Shown here piece after piece: positions 34,626 through 44,472 of a DNA stretch of 64,000 nt (position 1 is its first letter; each line of letters begins with the position of its first letter). Source of the stretch: an uncultured Tateyamaria sp. Lineage in GTDB: Bacteria > Pseudomonadota > Alphaproteobacteria > Rhodobacterales > Rhodobacteraceae. The notes below the pieces were generated by a model. That model was not told where the DNA came from and searched no databases. It saw only the letters and a program-made list of their open reading frames with translations. The position numbers and the translations under genes are program-made. The stretch lies in assembly GCF_947494755.1 (NCBI RefSeq), contig NZ_CANLVZ010000006.1:62001-126000 (forward strand), in the 5' to 3' direction.

Positions 34626-35852
34626 ATGGCGGACCTGACATCCTGTGACGTTCTGATTTCCGGCGGCGGCATTGCCGGGCTGACGGCGGCGGCCGCCTTT
34701 GGCACCGCCGGGTTCGACGTCATTTGCGTCGATCCTGCCCGCCCCATCACCACGCGCGAGGCCGAAGGGGCCGACATGCGCACCACGGCGATGCTGCAAC
34801 CGGCTCGCGACATGCTCGAACGCGCCGGTCTGTGGGAGGCGCTTGCCCCACATGGCGCGCCGCTTGAGGTCATGCAGATCGTGGATGCAGGCGGGGCCGA
34901 TGGGGCCGCCCGCGAGGTCAAGGCCTTCCGCGCTTCGGACGTGTCGGACCTGCCGTTTGGATGGAACCTGCCCAACTGGCGCTTGCGCCATGAAATGGTG
35001 GCGCGCCTCGACGCCCTTGCAAACGTCGATTTCCGCCCGGGCACCGGCACACGCAGCTTTCTGGGCCGCACCGCCGAGGCCCGCGTGGGGCTGAGCGACG
35101 GCACCCGCGTGCGCGCTCGCCTTGTGATCGCAGCCGACGGGCGTGGATCGCCGATGCGGCAGGCGGCGGGCATTGATGTGGTGACACAACGCTATGGTCA
35201 AAAGGCGCTGGCCTTTGCCGTGACCCATCCGATCCCGCACGAGAATGTGTCGACCGAGGTGCATCAGACCGGCGGGCCGTTCACCCTTGTCCCCCTGCCC
35301 GATCACGAGGGCATGCCTTCGTCGGCGGTGGTGTGGATGGATGACGGGCCGCTCGCGCAAGCACGGTTCGACATGGATGTGACAGAGTTCGAGGCTGAGA
35401 TGACGGCGCGCAGTTGCCATGTGCTTGGCCCGCTGACGCTGGCCTCAAAACGCACCATCTGGCCGATCATCAGCCAACGGGCCGAACGGCTGAGTGCGAC
35501 GCGGCTGGCCCTGATCGCCGAGGCCGCGCATGTGGTGCCGCCCATCGGTGCGCAGGGGCTGAACATGAGCCTGGCCGACACGGCCACCCTGCTCGACCTG
35601 GCCATCGCGCGTCCCGAAGGTCTGGGCGACGCGCAGATGCTCGAGGCCTATCACAAGGCCCGCTTCGGTGACATTCGGATGCGTGTGGCTGGGATTGATC
35701 TGCTCAACCGGGCCAGTCAGGCGAAGTCACCGCTGGCCCGCGACGCGCGCGCCTTCGGGCTGAACGCGCTGCATCAGGTCGCACCGGTGCGCAAGACACT
35801 GATGCAACTCGGGCTTGGCACCCGCAGCGCGGCGGCCCCTCAAAGCACCTGA
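34626..35852 (+). CDS. UbiH/Coq6-type FAD-dependent hydroxylase
   Basis: A 408-residue flavoprotein monooxygenase. The N-terminal FAD-binding GGGIAGL (about 13-19), the DG motif in IAADGRGSP (about 160), and the late GD-like EAAHVVPPIGAQGLNMSLAD (about 296-315) are intact; the usual GDAAH is EAAH. It probably hydroxylates the ubiquinone ring (UbiH/UbiF/UbiI group); the specific position cannot be decided. It overlaps the convergent aminotransferase gene by 13 bases. Confidence 0.85.
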   Translation: MADLTSCDVLISGGGIAGLTAAAAFGTAGFDVICVDPARPITTREAEGADMRTTAMLQPARDMLERAGLWEALAPHGAPLEVMQIVDAGGADGAAREVKAFRASDVSDLPFGWNLPNWRLRHEMVARLDALANVDFRPGTGTRSFLGRTAEARVGLSDGTRVRARLVIAADGRGSPMRQAAGIDVVTQRYGQKALAFAVTHPIPHENVSTEVHQTGGPFTLVPLPDHEGMPSSAVVWMDDGPLAQARFDMDVTEFEAEMTARSCHVLGPLTLASKRTIWPIISQRAERLSATRLALIAEAAHVVPPIGAQGLNMSLADTATLLDLAIARPEGLGDAQMLEAYHKARFGDIRMRVAGIDLLNRASQAKSPLARDARAFGLNALHQVAPVRKTLMQLGLGTRSAAAPQST

Positions 35853-36967
35853 TCGACGACCCGTTTCAGGCGGGCCACTGTACCCTCGACATCATAAAGC
35901 TTGTCGAGGCCAAAGAGCCCGATGCGGAAGGTGCGGAAATCGGCGGCCTCATCGCATTGCAGGGGCACACCTGCGGCGATCTGCATCCCATGGGCCGCGA
36001 ACGGCTTACCGGTCTGCATCGCCGGATCGGAAGTGTAATTCACCACCACACCCGGCGCGCCGAACCCGTCAGCGGCCACCGAGGTCACGCCCTTTTCAGC
36101 GAAAAGCGCGCGCACCGCATTCCCGAGCGCCCATTGCGCGTCCTTCAGCCGATCAAAGCCATACTCCTTTGTTTCCAGCATCGTATCGCGAAAATCGCGC
36201 AGGGCGTCCGTCGGCATGGTCGCATGATAGGCATGGCCGCCGCCCTCATAGGCGCCCATGATCTGATGCCATTTCTTGAGGTCGATGGCGAAACTGTCCG
36301 AGGTCGTCTCCTCCATCCGCGCCACGGCGCGCTCCGACAGCATCACGAGGCCTGCGCAGGGCGAGGCACTCCACCCCTTTTGCGGGGCGGAGATCAACAC
36401 ATCAACGCCGAGACTGCGCATATCAACCCAGGCACAGCCCGACGCGATGCAATCCAGCACCATGAGTGCGCCGACCTCATGCGCAGCCGCAGCCATCGCG
36501 GCAATGTAGTCATCAGGCAGGATCACACCGGCGCTGGTTTCCACGTGCGGCGCAAACACGACGTCGGGTTTCTGGGCGCGGATCGCCTCGACCACTTCGT
36601 CGATGGGCGCGGGCGCAAAGGGGGACGGGCTGGCATTGCCGGTCTGGCGCGCCTTCAAAACGGTGGTGTTCGTCGTCAGATCGCCGGTCTCGAAAATTTG
36701 GCTCCAGCGGTAGGAAAACCAGCCATTGCGGACCACCAGAACTTCGGCACCGCGCCCGAACTGACGGGCCACCGCCTCCATCCCGAAAGTGCCGCCACCG
36801 GGGATGATCACCACCGCATCGGCCTTGTAAACATCCTTGAGCATGGACGAGATGTCATTCATCACGCCCTGAAACGCCGCGCTCATGTGGTTGAGCGAGC
36901 GGTCAGTGAAGACTACCGAGAATTCTTCTAGGCCCGACGGGTCAACGGTATCAAGCAATGCGGCCAT
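35840..36967 (-). CDS. Class V aminotransferase (alanine-glyoxylate/serine-pyruvate type)
   Basis: A 375-residue PLP enzyme. PGGGTFGMEAV (about 58-68) binds the cofactor phosphate, LDCIASGCAW carries the Asp, and SAPQKGWSASP (about 193-203) carries the Schiff-base Lys. The C-terminus has GLFGLDKLYDVEG. It likely converts glyoxylate with alanine or serine, but substrates are uncertain. ATG 36967 follows AAAGGA; the longer frame is not supported. It sits downstream of the Lrp cluster and probably is not part of that operon (57-base gap). Confidence 0.85.
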   Translation of the reverse strand: MAALLDTVDPSGLEEFSVVFTDRSLNHMSAAFQGVMNDISSMLKDVYKADAVVIIPGGGTFGMEAVARQFGRGAEVLVVRNGWFSYRWSQIFETGDLTTNTTVLKARQTGNASPSPFAPAPIDEVVEAIRAQKPDVVFAPHVETSAGVILPDDYIAAMAAAAHEVGALMVLDCIASGCAWVDMRSLGVDVLISAPQKGWSASPCAGLVMLSERAVARMEETTSDSFAIDLKKWHQIMGAYEGGGHAYHATMPTDALRDFRDTMLETKEYGFDRLKDAQWALGNAVRALFAEKGVTSVAADGFGAPGVVVNYTSDPAMQTGKPFAAHGMQIAAGVPLQCDEAADFRTFRIGLFGLDKLYDVEGTVARLKRVVDQVL

Positions 36968-37024
36968 GGGATATCCTTTCATCAGTTGGACATACATACC
37001 GCCACCCGGAGCGGTCGGCAAAGC

Positions 37025-37408
37025 CTACTTCGGTATACAATCGGGGTCGCGCAACGCCGCCACAAGCCGCCGCATTTCAGGCCATTGGGGCAGCATCGCA
37101 CGCATGTTGCGCCGCCTCATCGGCGTCCACAGCCGCAGCAGCGGTTTGCGGCGCGCCCTGTATGCAGAGATTTTGGTCACCACGTCTTCCTCATCAAAGC
37201 CGGTCCAGACGCCTGCCGGCGCATAGAGGTTCCAGCCGCAGACCGGATAGACCTCGTGCAGCAGAATATGGTCGAGTTCCTCCAGATCAAAGGGCGAGGC
37301 GGCGAGGACACGCGCCGGCGCGTCCAACATATAGGCGAAGTCGGAATCGAGGAACATCTCCGCCATCGCCATCCAGACCTGTTCGCGCGCGCTCAACCCT
37401 GTCGTCAT
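37025..37408 (-). CDS. Uncharacterised 127-residue protein, third gene of an Lrp operon
   Basis: A soluble protein with an ordered segment LEELDHILLHEVYPVCGWNL (about 43-62) and a basic C-terminal half (YRARRKPLLRLWTPMRRRNM). It has the character of a small uncharacterised proteobacterial family that begins SARExVWxAMAEMFLD, but its role is unknown. It overlaps the upstream Lrp gene by four bases (ATGA), so it belongs to that unit. Confidence 0.65.
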   Translation of the reverse strand: MTTGLSAREQVWMAMAEMFLDSDFAYMLDAPARVLAASPFDLEELDHILLHEVYPVCGWNLYAPAGVWTGFDEEDVVTKISAYRARRKPLLRLWTPMRRRNMRAMLPQWPEMRRLVAALRDPDCIPK

Positions 37409-37863
37409 CCCAGTGGCCCCGGCCGGCGCTCTTCGCTCAGCAGCACGTTCGCCTCGACCTCACCTGCGCCGGGCAAGGTCATGATACGGCGGCGCAAGAC
37501 TCGCTCGAAGTCGGGCAGGTCCCGCGCGACGATGCGCAGGCGATAATCATAGAGGCCCAGCACATGTTCGACTGTCTGAACCTCGGGGATCGCGCTGACC
37601 GCGCGTTCGAAATCCTCCAGGCTGACGCGCCCCTTTGTGGCCAGCTTTACCCCCAGGAAGACGGTCACACCGAAGCCCAGCTTGGCCGCATCCAGAACCA
37701 GCCGTTGCCCCGCAATGACGCCGCTTTCACGCAGCCGCTTTATGCGCCGCCATGCCGAGGGCTGCGACAACCCGCACGCCCGCCCAATCGCCCCCGCCCC
37801 TTGGGTCGCATCCTCCGCCAACAGGGCCAGGATCGCGAAATCGGTCGCGTCCGGATCGCTCAT
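37405..37863 (-). CDS. Lrp/AsnC family regulator (second of a pair)
   Basis: A 152-residue regulator. The N-terminal helix-turn-helix has GRACGLSQPSAWRRIKRL (about 28-45), followed by a RAM/AsnC ligand-sensing domain (beginning LVLDAAKLGFGVTVFLGVKL; VQTVEHVLGLYDYRLRIVARD). It overlaps the preceding Lrp gene by four bases and the following gene by four bases. Two different Lrp proteins in one operon may form hetero-oligomers or sense different amino acids. Confidence 0.9.
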   Translation of the reverse strand: MSDPDATDFAILALLAEDATQGAGAIGRACGLSQPSAWRRIKRLRESGVIAGQRLVLDAAKLGFGVTVFLGVKLATKGRVSLEDFERAVSAIPEVQTVEHVLGLYDYRLRIVARDLPDFERVLRRRIMTLPGAGEVEANVLLSEERRPGPLG

Positions 37864-38315
37864 AACGGCACGGCCTCATCGCTCTTGATGCGCGCGACAT
37901 GCATCAGCGCCTCAATATCAGCGATATGTGGCAAGGTCAGGATACGACTGCGATAAAGGTGCTGATAATGCGCCATATCGCGGGCGATCACCGACAGGCG
38001 CACATCGACGCGGCCCAGAAAGGTCTGAATTTCGATCACTTCCGGTACATCCCGCGCAGCCGCAATAAAATCGTCGAAGGCGCGCGCTTGGGTCTTGTCC
38101 AGGGTCACCCGCAAGGACACTTCGACCGCATAGCCCAATGCGGCCCAGTCGATGCGTGCCTGCACACCGTGTACGACGCCTGCTTCGCGCAAGCGGACCT
38201 GGCGGCGGCCCAACTGGCCCACACTGACGCGCGCGCGCTCGGCCAGTTCGGCCGGGGCCAGACTTGGATCAGCTTGCCACTGCCGCAGGATACGTCTGTC
38301 TATGTCATCAAGCAT
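37860..38315 (-). CDS. Lrp/AsnC family regulator (first of a pair)
   Basis: A 151-residue regulator. MLDDIDRRILRQWQ opens the winged helix, with AELAERARVSVGQLGRRQVRL (about 23-43) as recognition region. The AsnC effector domain follows (VHGVQARIDWAALGYAVEVSL; IQTFLGRVDVRLSVIARDM). It starts close to a 30-base inverted repeat (38336-38365) and is divergent from ilvC, so it probably regulates itself and ilvC. Confidence 0.9.
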   Translation of the reverse strand: MLDDIDRRILRQWQADPSLAPAELAERARVSVGQLGRRQVRLREAGVVHGVQARIDWAALGYAVEVSLRVTLDKTQARAFDDFIAAARDVPEVIEIQTFLGRVDVRLSVIARDMAHYQHLYRSRILTLPHIADIEALMHVARIKSDEAVPL

Positions 38316-38335
38316 GATTTTTTTGCATATTTATA

Positions 38336-39470
<1,135 letters not shown>

Positions 39471-39472
39471 GC

Positions 39473-39512
39473 AAAAAAGGCGCGGCGCCCGAGGTAAGGG
39501 AAACGCCGCGCC
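39473..39512 (-). terminator. Shared terminator for ilvC and the small convergent gene
   Basis: GGCGCGGCG (39479-39487) and CGCCGCGCC (39504-39512) form a perfect nine-base-pair stem. The T-run of six is on the minus strand (39478-39473), so it is a strong intrinsic terminator for the 56-residue gene and can also stop ilvC transcription as a bidirectional hairpin. Confidence 0.85.
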
Positions 39513-39539
39513 TGATATTCGTTAATGCACTAAAACCGA

Positions 39540-39710
39540 TCAGACGTCCGCTGGTTTGCCGGAAGCTGATTTATCTGCCGCCAATGTCGATTTGGGGGCG
39601 TCGGGATCGGCCAAGCGATCCTCAATCTGTTTCTTGCCGACCAGGGCAAAAACGATGAAGCCCAACATGGTCAGCAGGGCCAGTATGACGATGATATTCG
39701 TCGCATCCAT
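39540..39710 (-). CDS. Small single-span membrane protein (56 aa)
   Basis: A short minus-strand gene reading MDATNIIVILALLTMLGFIV at the start, with a single hydrophobic helix (about 6-24), a basic boundary (GKKQIEDR) and an acidic/Ala-rich tail ending GKPADV. GGGAGAG lies eight bases before the ATG, and a perfect terminator lies just downstream, so it looks like a real expressed gene. It converges on ilvC. Function unknown; probably an inner-membrane microprotein. Confidence 0.75.
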   Translation of the reverse strand: MDATNIIVILALLTMLGFIVFALVGKKQIEDRLADPDAPKSTLAADKSASGKPADV

Positions 39711-39795
39711 CTTCACTCTCCCATTTCATGTGTCTTGCACATCAAACGCGGCTTGCCGGGTTTGGTTCCCTCCGGGTCACGTGAAAAAGGCGATG

Positions 39796-40485
39796 CTAGG
39801 TTGCGCCGACGGGAAAGGCCGCGTCAAAGGCGCGTTGGCCCGATAGGCTGAACAACACGGCGCGGCTGTTTGGGTCGCGGCTGATCCAGCCTTGCGCGCT
39901 CATGCGCGTAAACAGTGCCCGCCCCAGACTGCCTGCCAGGTGATTGCGCCGCTCGCTCCAGTCGAGGCAGGCCCGGCACAGCGGTGCGCGTGCGGTCTGA
40001 AGTGCAGCCATGTCGATTCCGAACGCGGTCGCGAATGATGTTCCGGACGCGGTGAGCGTCACCGCCTCACCCGCCTCGACCACATATCCTTGTGCCTGCA
40101 GGCTGCGATACATCTGCACCCCAAGCCGCCCGGCAAGGTGGTTGTAGCACACGCGCGCCTGCTGCATCTGCGCATCGCGCGGCCCGGTGCGCACGCGCGT
40201 CTGGCCCGTGCGCGCCGCCAGCCCCATCAGCGCCTCAAGCACGCCTGCCACGTCGTCATCGGCCAGTTGAAAATACTTGTGCCGCCCCTGTTTGCGCGGG
40301 CGCAACAGCCCACCATCGCTCAGTTTCGACAGATGCCCGCTGGCCGTGGACAGCCCCACCCCCGCCTCTTCGGCAAGTTCCGAGGCCGTCAGCGCGCGCC
40401 CATCCATCAGCGCCGTCAGGATATTGGCCCGCCCCGGATCACCAATCAGGGCCGCGATGCGTGAAATGTCCGGTCCTTCTTTCAT
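39796..40485 (-). CDS. ArsR family transcriptional regulator
   Basis: A 229-residue regulator, longer than classic ArsR. The N-terminal winged helix has LTASELAEEAGVGLSTASGHL (about 32-52) and KLSDGGLLRPRKQGRHKYF. A C-terminal domain of about 130 residues contains a Cys-bearing segment LCRACLDWSERRNHLAGSLG (about 173-192), typical of the helix-turn-helix proteins that sense an oxidised or bound ligand. It is divergent from the NIPSNAP/monooxygenase/transporter operon (81-base gap), its likely target. Confidence 0.85.
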   Translation of the reverse strand: MKEGPDISRIAALIGDPGRANILTALMDGRALTASELAEEAGVGLSTASGHLSKLSDGGLLRPRKQGRHKYFQLADDDVAGVLEALMGLAARTGQTRVRTGPRDAQMQQARVCYNHLAGRLGVQMYRSLQAQGYVVEAGEAVTLTASGTSFATAFGIDMAALQTARAPLCRACLDWSERRNHLAGSLGRALFTRMSAQGWISRDPNSRAVLFSLSGQRAFDAAFPVGAT

Positions 40486-40565
40486 AGTTTGATCATAGCC
40501 GAAGCATTTACGCCGCGCAATCCGTTAGAACGCGGCCACACCACTCACAAAACGGATACCCGACC

Positions 40566-40889
40566 ATGCTGACCTGCATCATTCAATACGACATCGACCC
40601 CACCAAGCGCGCCGCCTTTGAGACCTATGGGCAAAACTGGGCCACGGCCATCCCGCGCTGCGGCGCCGACCTTGTGGGATATTTTGCGCCGCACGAGGGC
40701 TCCGCCACCCGCGCCTATGGCATCTATCACATTGAAAACCTTGCCGCTTACGAGGCTTACCGCGCCAGATTGGCCGCTGATCCTTTGGGGCGCGAAAATT
40801 ACCTGTTTGCACAATCCGAAAAATTCATTCTCAAAGAGGATCGGACATGGCTGCGCAACGTGTCCCATCCAAAAGGGGGACATATATGA
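40566..40889 (+). CDS. NIPSNAP family protein
   Basis: A 107-residue dimeric alpha/beta-barrel (ferredoxin-like) protein: MLTCIIQYDIDPTKRAAFE, WATAIPRCGADLVGYFAPHEG and YRARLAADPLGREN. The family is a domain of unknown catalytic role in small-molecule handling. Its stop overlaps the next gene by four bases (ATGA at 40886), so it is the first gene of an operon under the divergent ArsR regulator. Confidence 0.85.
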   Translation: MLTCIIQYDIDPTKRAAFETYGQNWATAIPRCGADLVGYFAPHEGSATRAYGIYHIENLAAYEAYRARLAADPLGRENYLFAQSEKFILKEDRTWLRNVSHPKGGHI

Positions 40890-41233
40890 TCGCCGTTATC
40901 TTCGAAGTCTGGCCCAAAGAGGGCCACCGCGCGCCCTATCTTGCCCGTGCGGCGGACCTGAAAGCGCATCTGGCGGACATCCCCGGCTTTATCTCGGTCG
41001 AACGATACGAGAGCCTGATGGAGCCGGGCAAGCTGCTCTCCCTGTCCTTCTGGGAGGATGAGGACGCATTGGCCCATTGGCGCAAACTGCCCGAGCACCG
41101 CGATGCTCAGGGCGCGGGCCGCGACATCCATTTCGAAAACTATCGCCTGCGCGTGGCGGGCGTGATCCGCGATTACGGCATGACGGAGCGGGACGAGGCC
41201 CCGGCCGACAGCAAGGCGCTGCATGACCGATAG
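40886..41233 (+). CDS. Antibiotic biosynthesis monooxygenase (ABM) domain protein
   Basis: A 115-residue ferredoxin-like protein (IAVIFEVWPKEGHR ... FISVERYESL ... LSFWEDEDALAHWRKLPEHR) of the ABM family. The ATG at 40886 overlaps the NIPSNAP stop and follows AAAGGGGG; an earlier ATG in the frame is not supported. It overlaps the transporter start by 11 bases. Such enzymes act as cofactor-free oxygenases on quinone- or phenol-like compounds, but the reaction here is unknown. Confidence 0.85.
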   Translation: MIAVIFEVWPKEGHRAPYLARAADLKAHLADIPGFISVERYESLMEPGKLLSLSFWEDEDALAHWRKLPEHRDAQGAGRDIHFENYRLRVAGVIRDYGMTERDEAPADSKALHDR

Positions 41234-42146
41234 CCCCAACATCACGTGGCGCAGTTGGCTAATGGTCGCGACCCTTGGCTTGACCTGGGGCGCGACCTTC
41301 CTTGTCACCGAAATCGCCTTGCGTGGGATCACCCCGTTCTGGCTCGCCGCCGGGCGCATCGGTTTTGCCGCGGTGCTGATGGTGGCGATCTGGGGGGCGT
41401 TGGGATTTCGCCTGTTCGCGACCCCGCCGCCCCGTGATGCGCGCATCGCCCTTGCCGCCATCGGGGGGTTCAGCACCGCGATTCCCTTCATGCTGCTGGC
41501 CTGGGGTCAGCAATACACGACGGGCGGTTTTGCGGGCGTGTCCATGGCCTCGGTCGCGCTGATCGTGCTGCCGCTGGCCCATTTTCTGGTGCCTGGCGAG
41601 CGCATGACGTGGCGGCGCACCCTTGGCTTTGTCATCGGGTTCGTGGGCGTCTGCATCCTGATCGGCGGGCAGGCGTTCGAAAGTTCCGGGCAGGCGCTGG
41701 AGACGGCAGGGCGGTTGGCCTGCGTGTCAGCGGCGTGTTGTTACGGGATCAGTTCGATCCTGATGCGCCGCCTGCCTGCGGTGGACCCTATCGGATTGTC
41801 GACCGTACTGCTCTTGATTGCGGCCTGTATCACCGTACCACTGGCGTTGATTGTCGAAGGGTGGCCACCCCTGCCCGACACCCAAACCCTTGTGGTCATT
41901 GCCTGTTTGGGCCTCATCCCCACGGCAGCGGCCAATATGCTGCGCGTGCTGGTGATCCGCAGCGCAGGGCCGGTGTTCATGTCGATCACCAACTATCAGG
42001 TACCGCTCTGGTCAGTGTTGCTGGGTGCTTGGCTGCTCAATGAACCGCTACCGCCAAGCCTGCTTAGCGCGATGGTGCTGATCCTGATCGGCGTGGGTCT
42101 GAGCCAGTATGGCGCGCTCAGGCGGTTGTTCGGTGGGGCGGGCTAG
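41223..42146 (+). CDS. EamA/DMT family transporter
   Basis: A 307-residue membrane protein with ten hydrophobic helices in two EamA repeats. The first contains [14 protein letters not shown] (about 18-31), the second [14 protein letters not shown]. The family exports small metabolites or amino acids. It overlaps the ABM gene by 11 bases, making a three-gene operon with the NIPSNAP protein, perhaps to remove a toxic compound. Its TAG overlaps glmM's stop on the other strand. Confidence 0.88.
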   Translation: MTDSPNITWRSWLMVATLGLTWGATFLVTEIALRGITPFWLAAGRIGFAAVLMVAIWGALGFRLFATPPPRDARIALAAIGGFSTAIPFMLLAWGQQYTTGGFAGVSMASVALIVLPLAHFLVPGERMTWRRTLGFVIGFVGVCILIGGQAFESSGQALETAGRLACVSAACCYGISSILMRRLPAVDPIGLSTVLLLIAACITVPLALIVEGWPPLPDTQTLVVIACLGLIPTAAANMLRVLVIRSAGPVFMSITNYQVPLWSVLLGAWLLNEPLPPSLLSAMVLILIGVGLSQYGALRRLFGGAG

Positions 42147-43489
42147 GTCGCGACCGCCTCTTCGACCGCCGCCACGATCTGATCGACGCTGGCGTTCAGC
42201 ACCCCTTCATCCTCGCTTTCGGCCATCACGCGGATTAGCGGCTCAGTGCCCGATTTGCGGATCAGAAGGCGGCCATTGCCCTGCAACTGCGCCTCGGCGT
42301 CCGCAATCGCTGCCTTTACGCTGCCTGCCTCAAGCGGGGTCTGCCCGGCGGCAAAACGCACATTCTTCAGCAGTTGCGGCACCGGGTCAAAGACGTGCAG
42401 CACTTCGCTGGCCTTCTTGCCGGTCTCGATCAGCTCGCTGAGGAATTGAAGGCCCGCCATCAGCCCGTCGCCGGTGGTGGCATAGTCGGTCATCACGATA
42501 TGCCCGGACTGTTCGCCCCCAAGGTTGAAGCCGCCGCTGCGCATCCGTTCGACCACATAGCGATCCCCGACCGCTGTGCGTTCCAGACCGACGCCGTGCC
42601 CTTGCAAGAACCGCTCAAGCCCGAGGTTGGACATGACCGTGGCCACAAGCGCGTTGCCCTTGAGCCGTCCCTCAGCCGCCCATCGCCCGGCCATCAGCCC
42701 CATGAACTGATCGCCATTGCCAATGACGCCCTGCTCATCCAACAGGATCACGCGGTCCGCGTCGCCATCAAGGCAAATGCCGACATCCGCGCCATGCGCA
42801 ACGACCGCCTCCGCAGCGGTCTGGGGGGCCGTTGAACCGCATCCGTCGTTGATATTGTGCCCGTTCGGATTGGTGCCCACGGGGATCACGGTGGCCCCAA
42901 GCTCCCACAGGGCTTCCGGCGCAACGCGGTGCGCGGCCCCGTTGGCGCAGTCCACGACCACTTTCAGCCCATCCAGACGCAACTGGCGGGGGAACGAGGA
43001 TTTCACCCGCTCCACATAGCGGAAACGCCCGTCATCAATCCGCTTGGCACGACCGATCTCGCCGGCCGGAACCGCATCGACGCCATCGACCACCAACGCT
43101 TCGATCTCTGCCTCGACCGCGTCGCTAAGCTTGAACCCGTCGGGGCCGAAAAACTTGATCCCGTTGTCATGGGCGTGGTTGTGACTGGCCGAAATCATCA
43201 CGCCGAGATCAGCGCGCATCGACCGGGTGAGCAGTCCGACCGCAGGCGTCGGCACCGGCCCCAGCAAAAGCACGTTCATGCCCATGCTCGTCAGGCCCGC
43301 CGTCAGCGCGTTTTCAAACATGTATCCCGACAGGCGCGTATCCTTGCCGATCACAACCCGGTGGACGCTGTCCCCGTCGCGGCGAAAATAGCGCCCCACG
43401 GCCGCGCCAATGCGCAGGGCCATTTCGGCCGTCATCGGAGAGATGTTGGCCGTGCCGCGCACGCCATCGGTACCAAATAACTTGCTCAT
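42143..43489 (-). CDS. glmM: Phosphoglucosamine mutase
   Basis: A 448-residue alpha-D-phosphohexomutase making glucosamine-1-phosphate for cell-wall precursors. The phosphoserine loop is [11 protein letters not shown] (catalytic Ser102), the metal loop is DGDADR (about 243), the sugar loop is GEQSGH, and the phosphate site RKSGTEP (about 408). The loop has HNH where family members usually have HNP. ATG 43489 overlaps the folP stop by four bases, so folB-folP-glmM are one unit. Confidence 0.95.
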   Translation of the reverse strand: MSKLFGTDGVRGTANISPMTAEMALRIGAAVGRYFRRDGDSVHRVVIGKDTRLSGYMFENALTAGLTSMGMNVLLLGPVPTPAVGLLTRSMRADLGVMISASHNHAHDNGIKFFGPDGFKLSDAVEAEIEALVVDGVDAVPAGEIGRAKRIDDGRFRYVERVKSSFPRQLRLDGLKVVVDCANGAAHRVAPEALWELGATVIPVGTNPNGHNINDGCGSTAPQTAAEAVVAHGADVGICLDGDADRVILLDEQGVIGNGDQFMGLMAGRWAAEGRLKGNALVATVMSNLGLERFLQGHGVGLERTAVGDRYVVERMRSGGFNLGGEQSGHIVMTDYATTGDGLMAGLQFLSELIETGKKASEVLHVFDPVPQLLKNVRFAAGQTPLEAGSVKAAIADAEAQLQGNGRLLIRKSGTEPLIRVMAESEDEGVLNASVDQIVAAVEEAVAT

Positions 43490-44469
43490 GCGGAGGGATG
43501 TGCCACAGAGGCGCGCCATAGCGCAATGGCCTGTACGTGATCGGCCACATCATGCGCCCGGACGATCTGCACCCCTTGTGCGATGGCCGCCAGTGCCACG
43601 CCGACCGATCCGGGGCCGCGATCCTTGGCCTCGGGCGCGTTCCCAAGCGTGCCGATGAAGCGTTTGCGCGAAGCCCCAATCAGGATCGGCACCCCCAGTC
43701 CGTGAAACAGGCTGATCCGGTTGAGCAGGGTCAGGTTGTGATCCAGCGTTTTGCCAAAGCCGATGCCGGGATCTGCGGTGATGTGCGCGCGCGGGATGCC
43801 TTGGGCCACAAGCGCGACAATCCGCTGCGCGAGGTGGTCATAGATATCCAACAGGATATTATCGTATGTCGGGCTGTTCTGCATCGTCTGCGGATCGCCT
43901 TGGGCGTGCATCACACAGACGGGCACGCCGCGCGCCGCGCACAAGGGGGCAAGGTCAGCGTCGAAGGTAAAGCCGGACACGTCGTTGACGATATCGGCCC
44001 CCGCATCCAAGGCGGCGGCGGCGACTTTGGCCTTACGGGTATCAATCGAGATGGGCGTGCGCACTCCAGCGCGGCGCAAAGCGGCGATCACAGGTGCGGT
44101 ACGCGCGATTTCGTCGTCTGCGGGCACCTCTGCCGCGCCGGGGCGCGTGGATTCACCACCAATATCAAGGATGTCCGCCCCGGCGGCCATCAAGGATTGG
44201 CCGTGGGCAACGGCCGCTTGCAACGTGTCATGCGCCCCCCCGTCCGAAAAACTGTCAGGGGTGGTGTTGAGGATGCCCATGATCCGCGGGGCCTCCCAAG
44301 GGCCTGCGAACCGCGCGCGTTCCTCCTCGGACAACTCCGATGCGGCAACTACATACGGCTCCGCATCGCGTGACAGGATTTCCGCGTGGGTGAACCAGCA
44401 CCAGCCGCAACGGATCGCGCCCACGGGCCGTGCCGGACCAACCTGCATCAACGGGCGCACATAGCGCAT
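43486..44469 (-). CDS. folP: Dihydropteroate synthase
   Basis: A 327-residue TIM-barrel enzyme that joins pABA to dihydropterin pyrophosphate. [15 protein letters not shown] (64-78) is the first signature, then [11 protein letters not shown] (about 100) and GASRKRFIG (about 270) as the last. About 60 N-terminal residues precede the barrel; they look ordered ([11 protein letters not shown]) as in related alphaproteobacterial proteins. It sits three bases after folB's stop and overlaps glmM, so folate genes are coupled with cell-wall precursor synthesis. Confidence 0.95.
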   Translation of the reverse strand: MRYVRPLMQVGPARPVGAIRCGWCWFTHAEILSRDAEPYVVAASELSEEERARFAGPWEAPRIMGILNTTPDSFSDGGAHDTLQAAVAHGQSLMAAGADILDIGGESTRPGAAEVPADDEIARTAPVIAALRRAGVRTPISIDTRKAKVAAAALDAGADIVNDVSGFTFDADLAPLCAARGVPVCVMHAQGDPQTMQNSPTYDNILLDIYDHLAQRIVALVAQGIPRAHITADPGIGFGKTLDHNLTLLNRISLFHGLGVPILIGASRKRFIGTLGNAPEAKDRGPGSVGVALAAIAQGVQIVRAHDVADHVQAIALWRASVAHPSA

Positions 44470-44472
44470 CGC

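Noticed and set aside
40486-40565. ArsR operator in the divergent gap
   Set aside because: The gap must hold promoters, but no clear symmetric site could be defined by eye.
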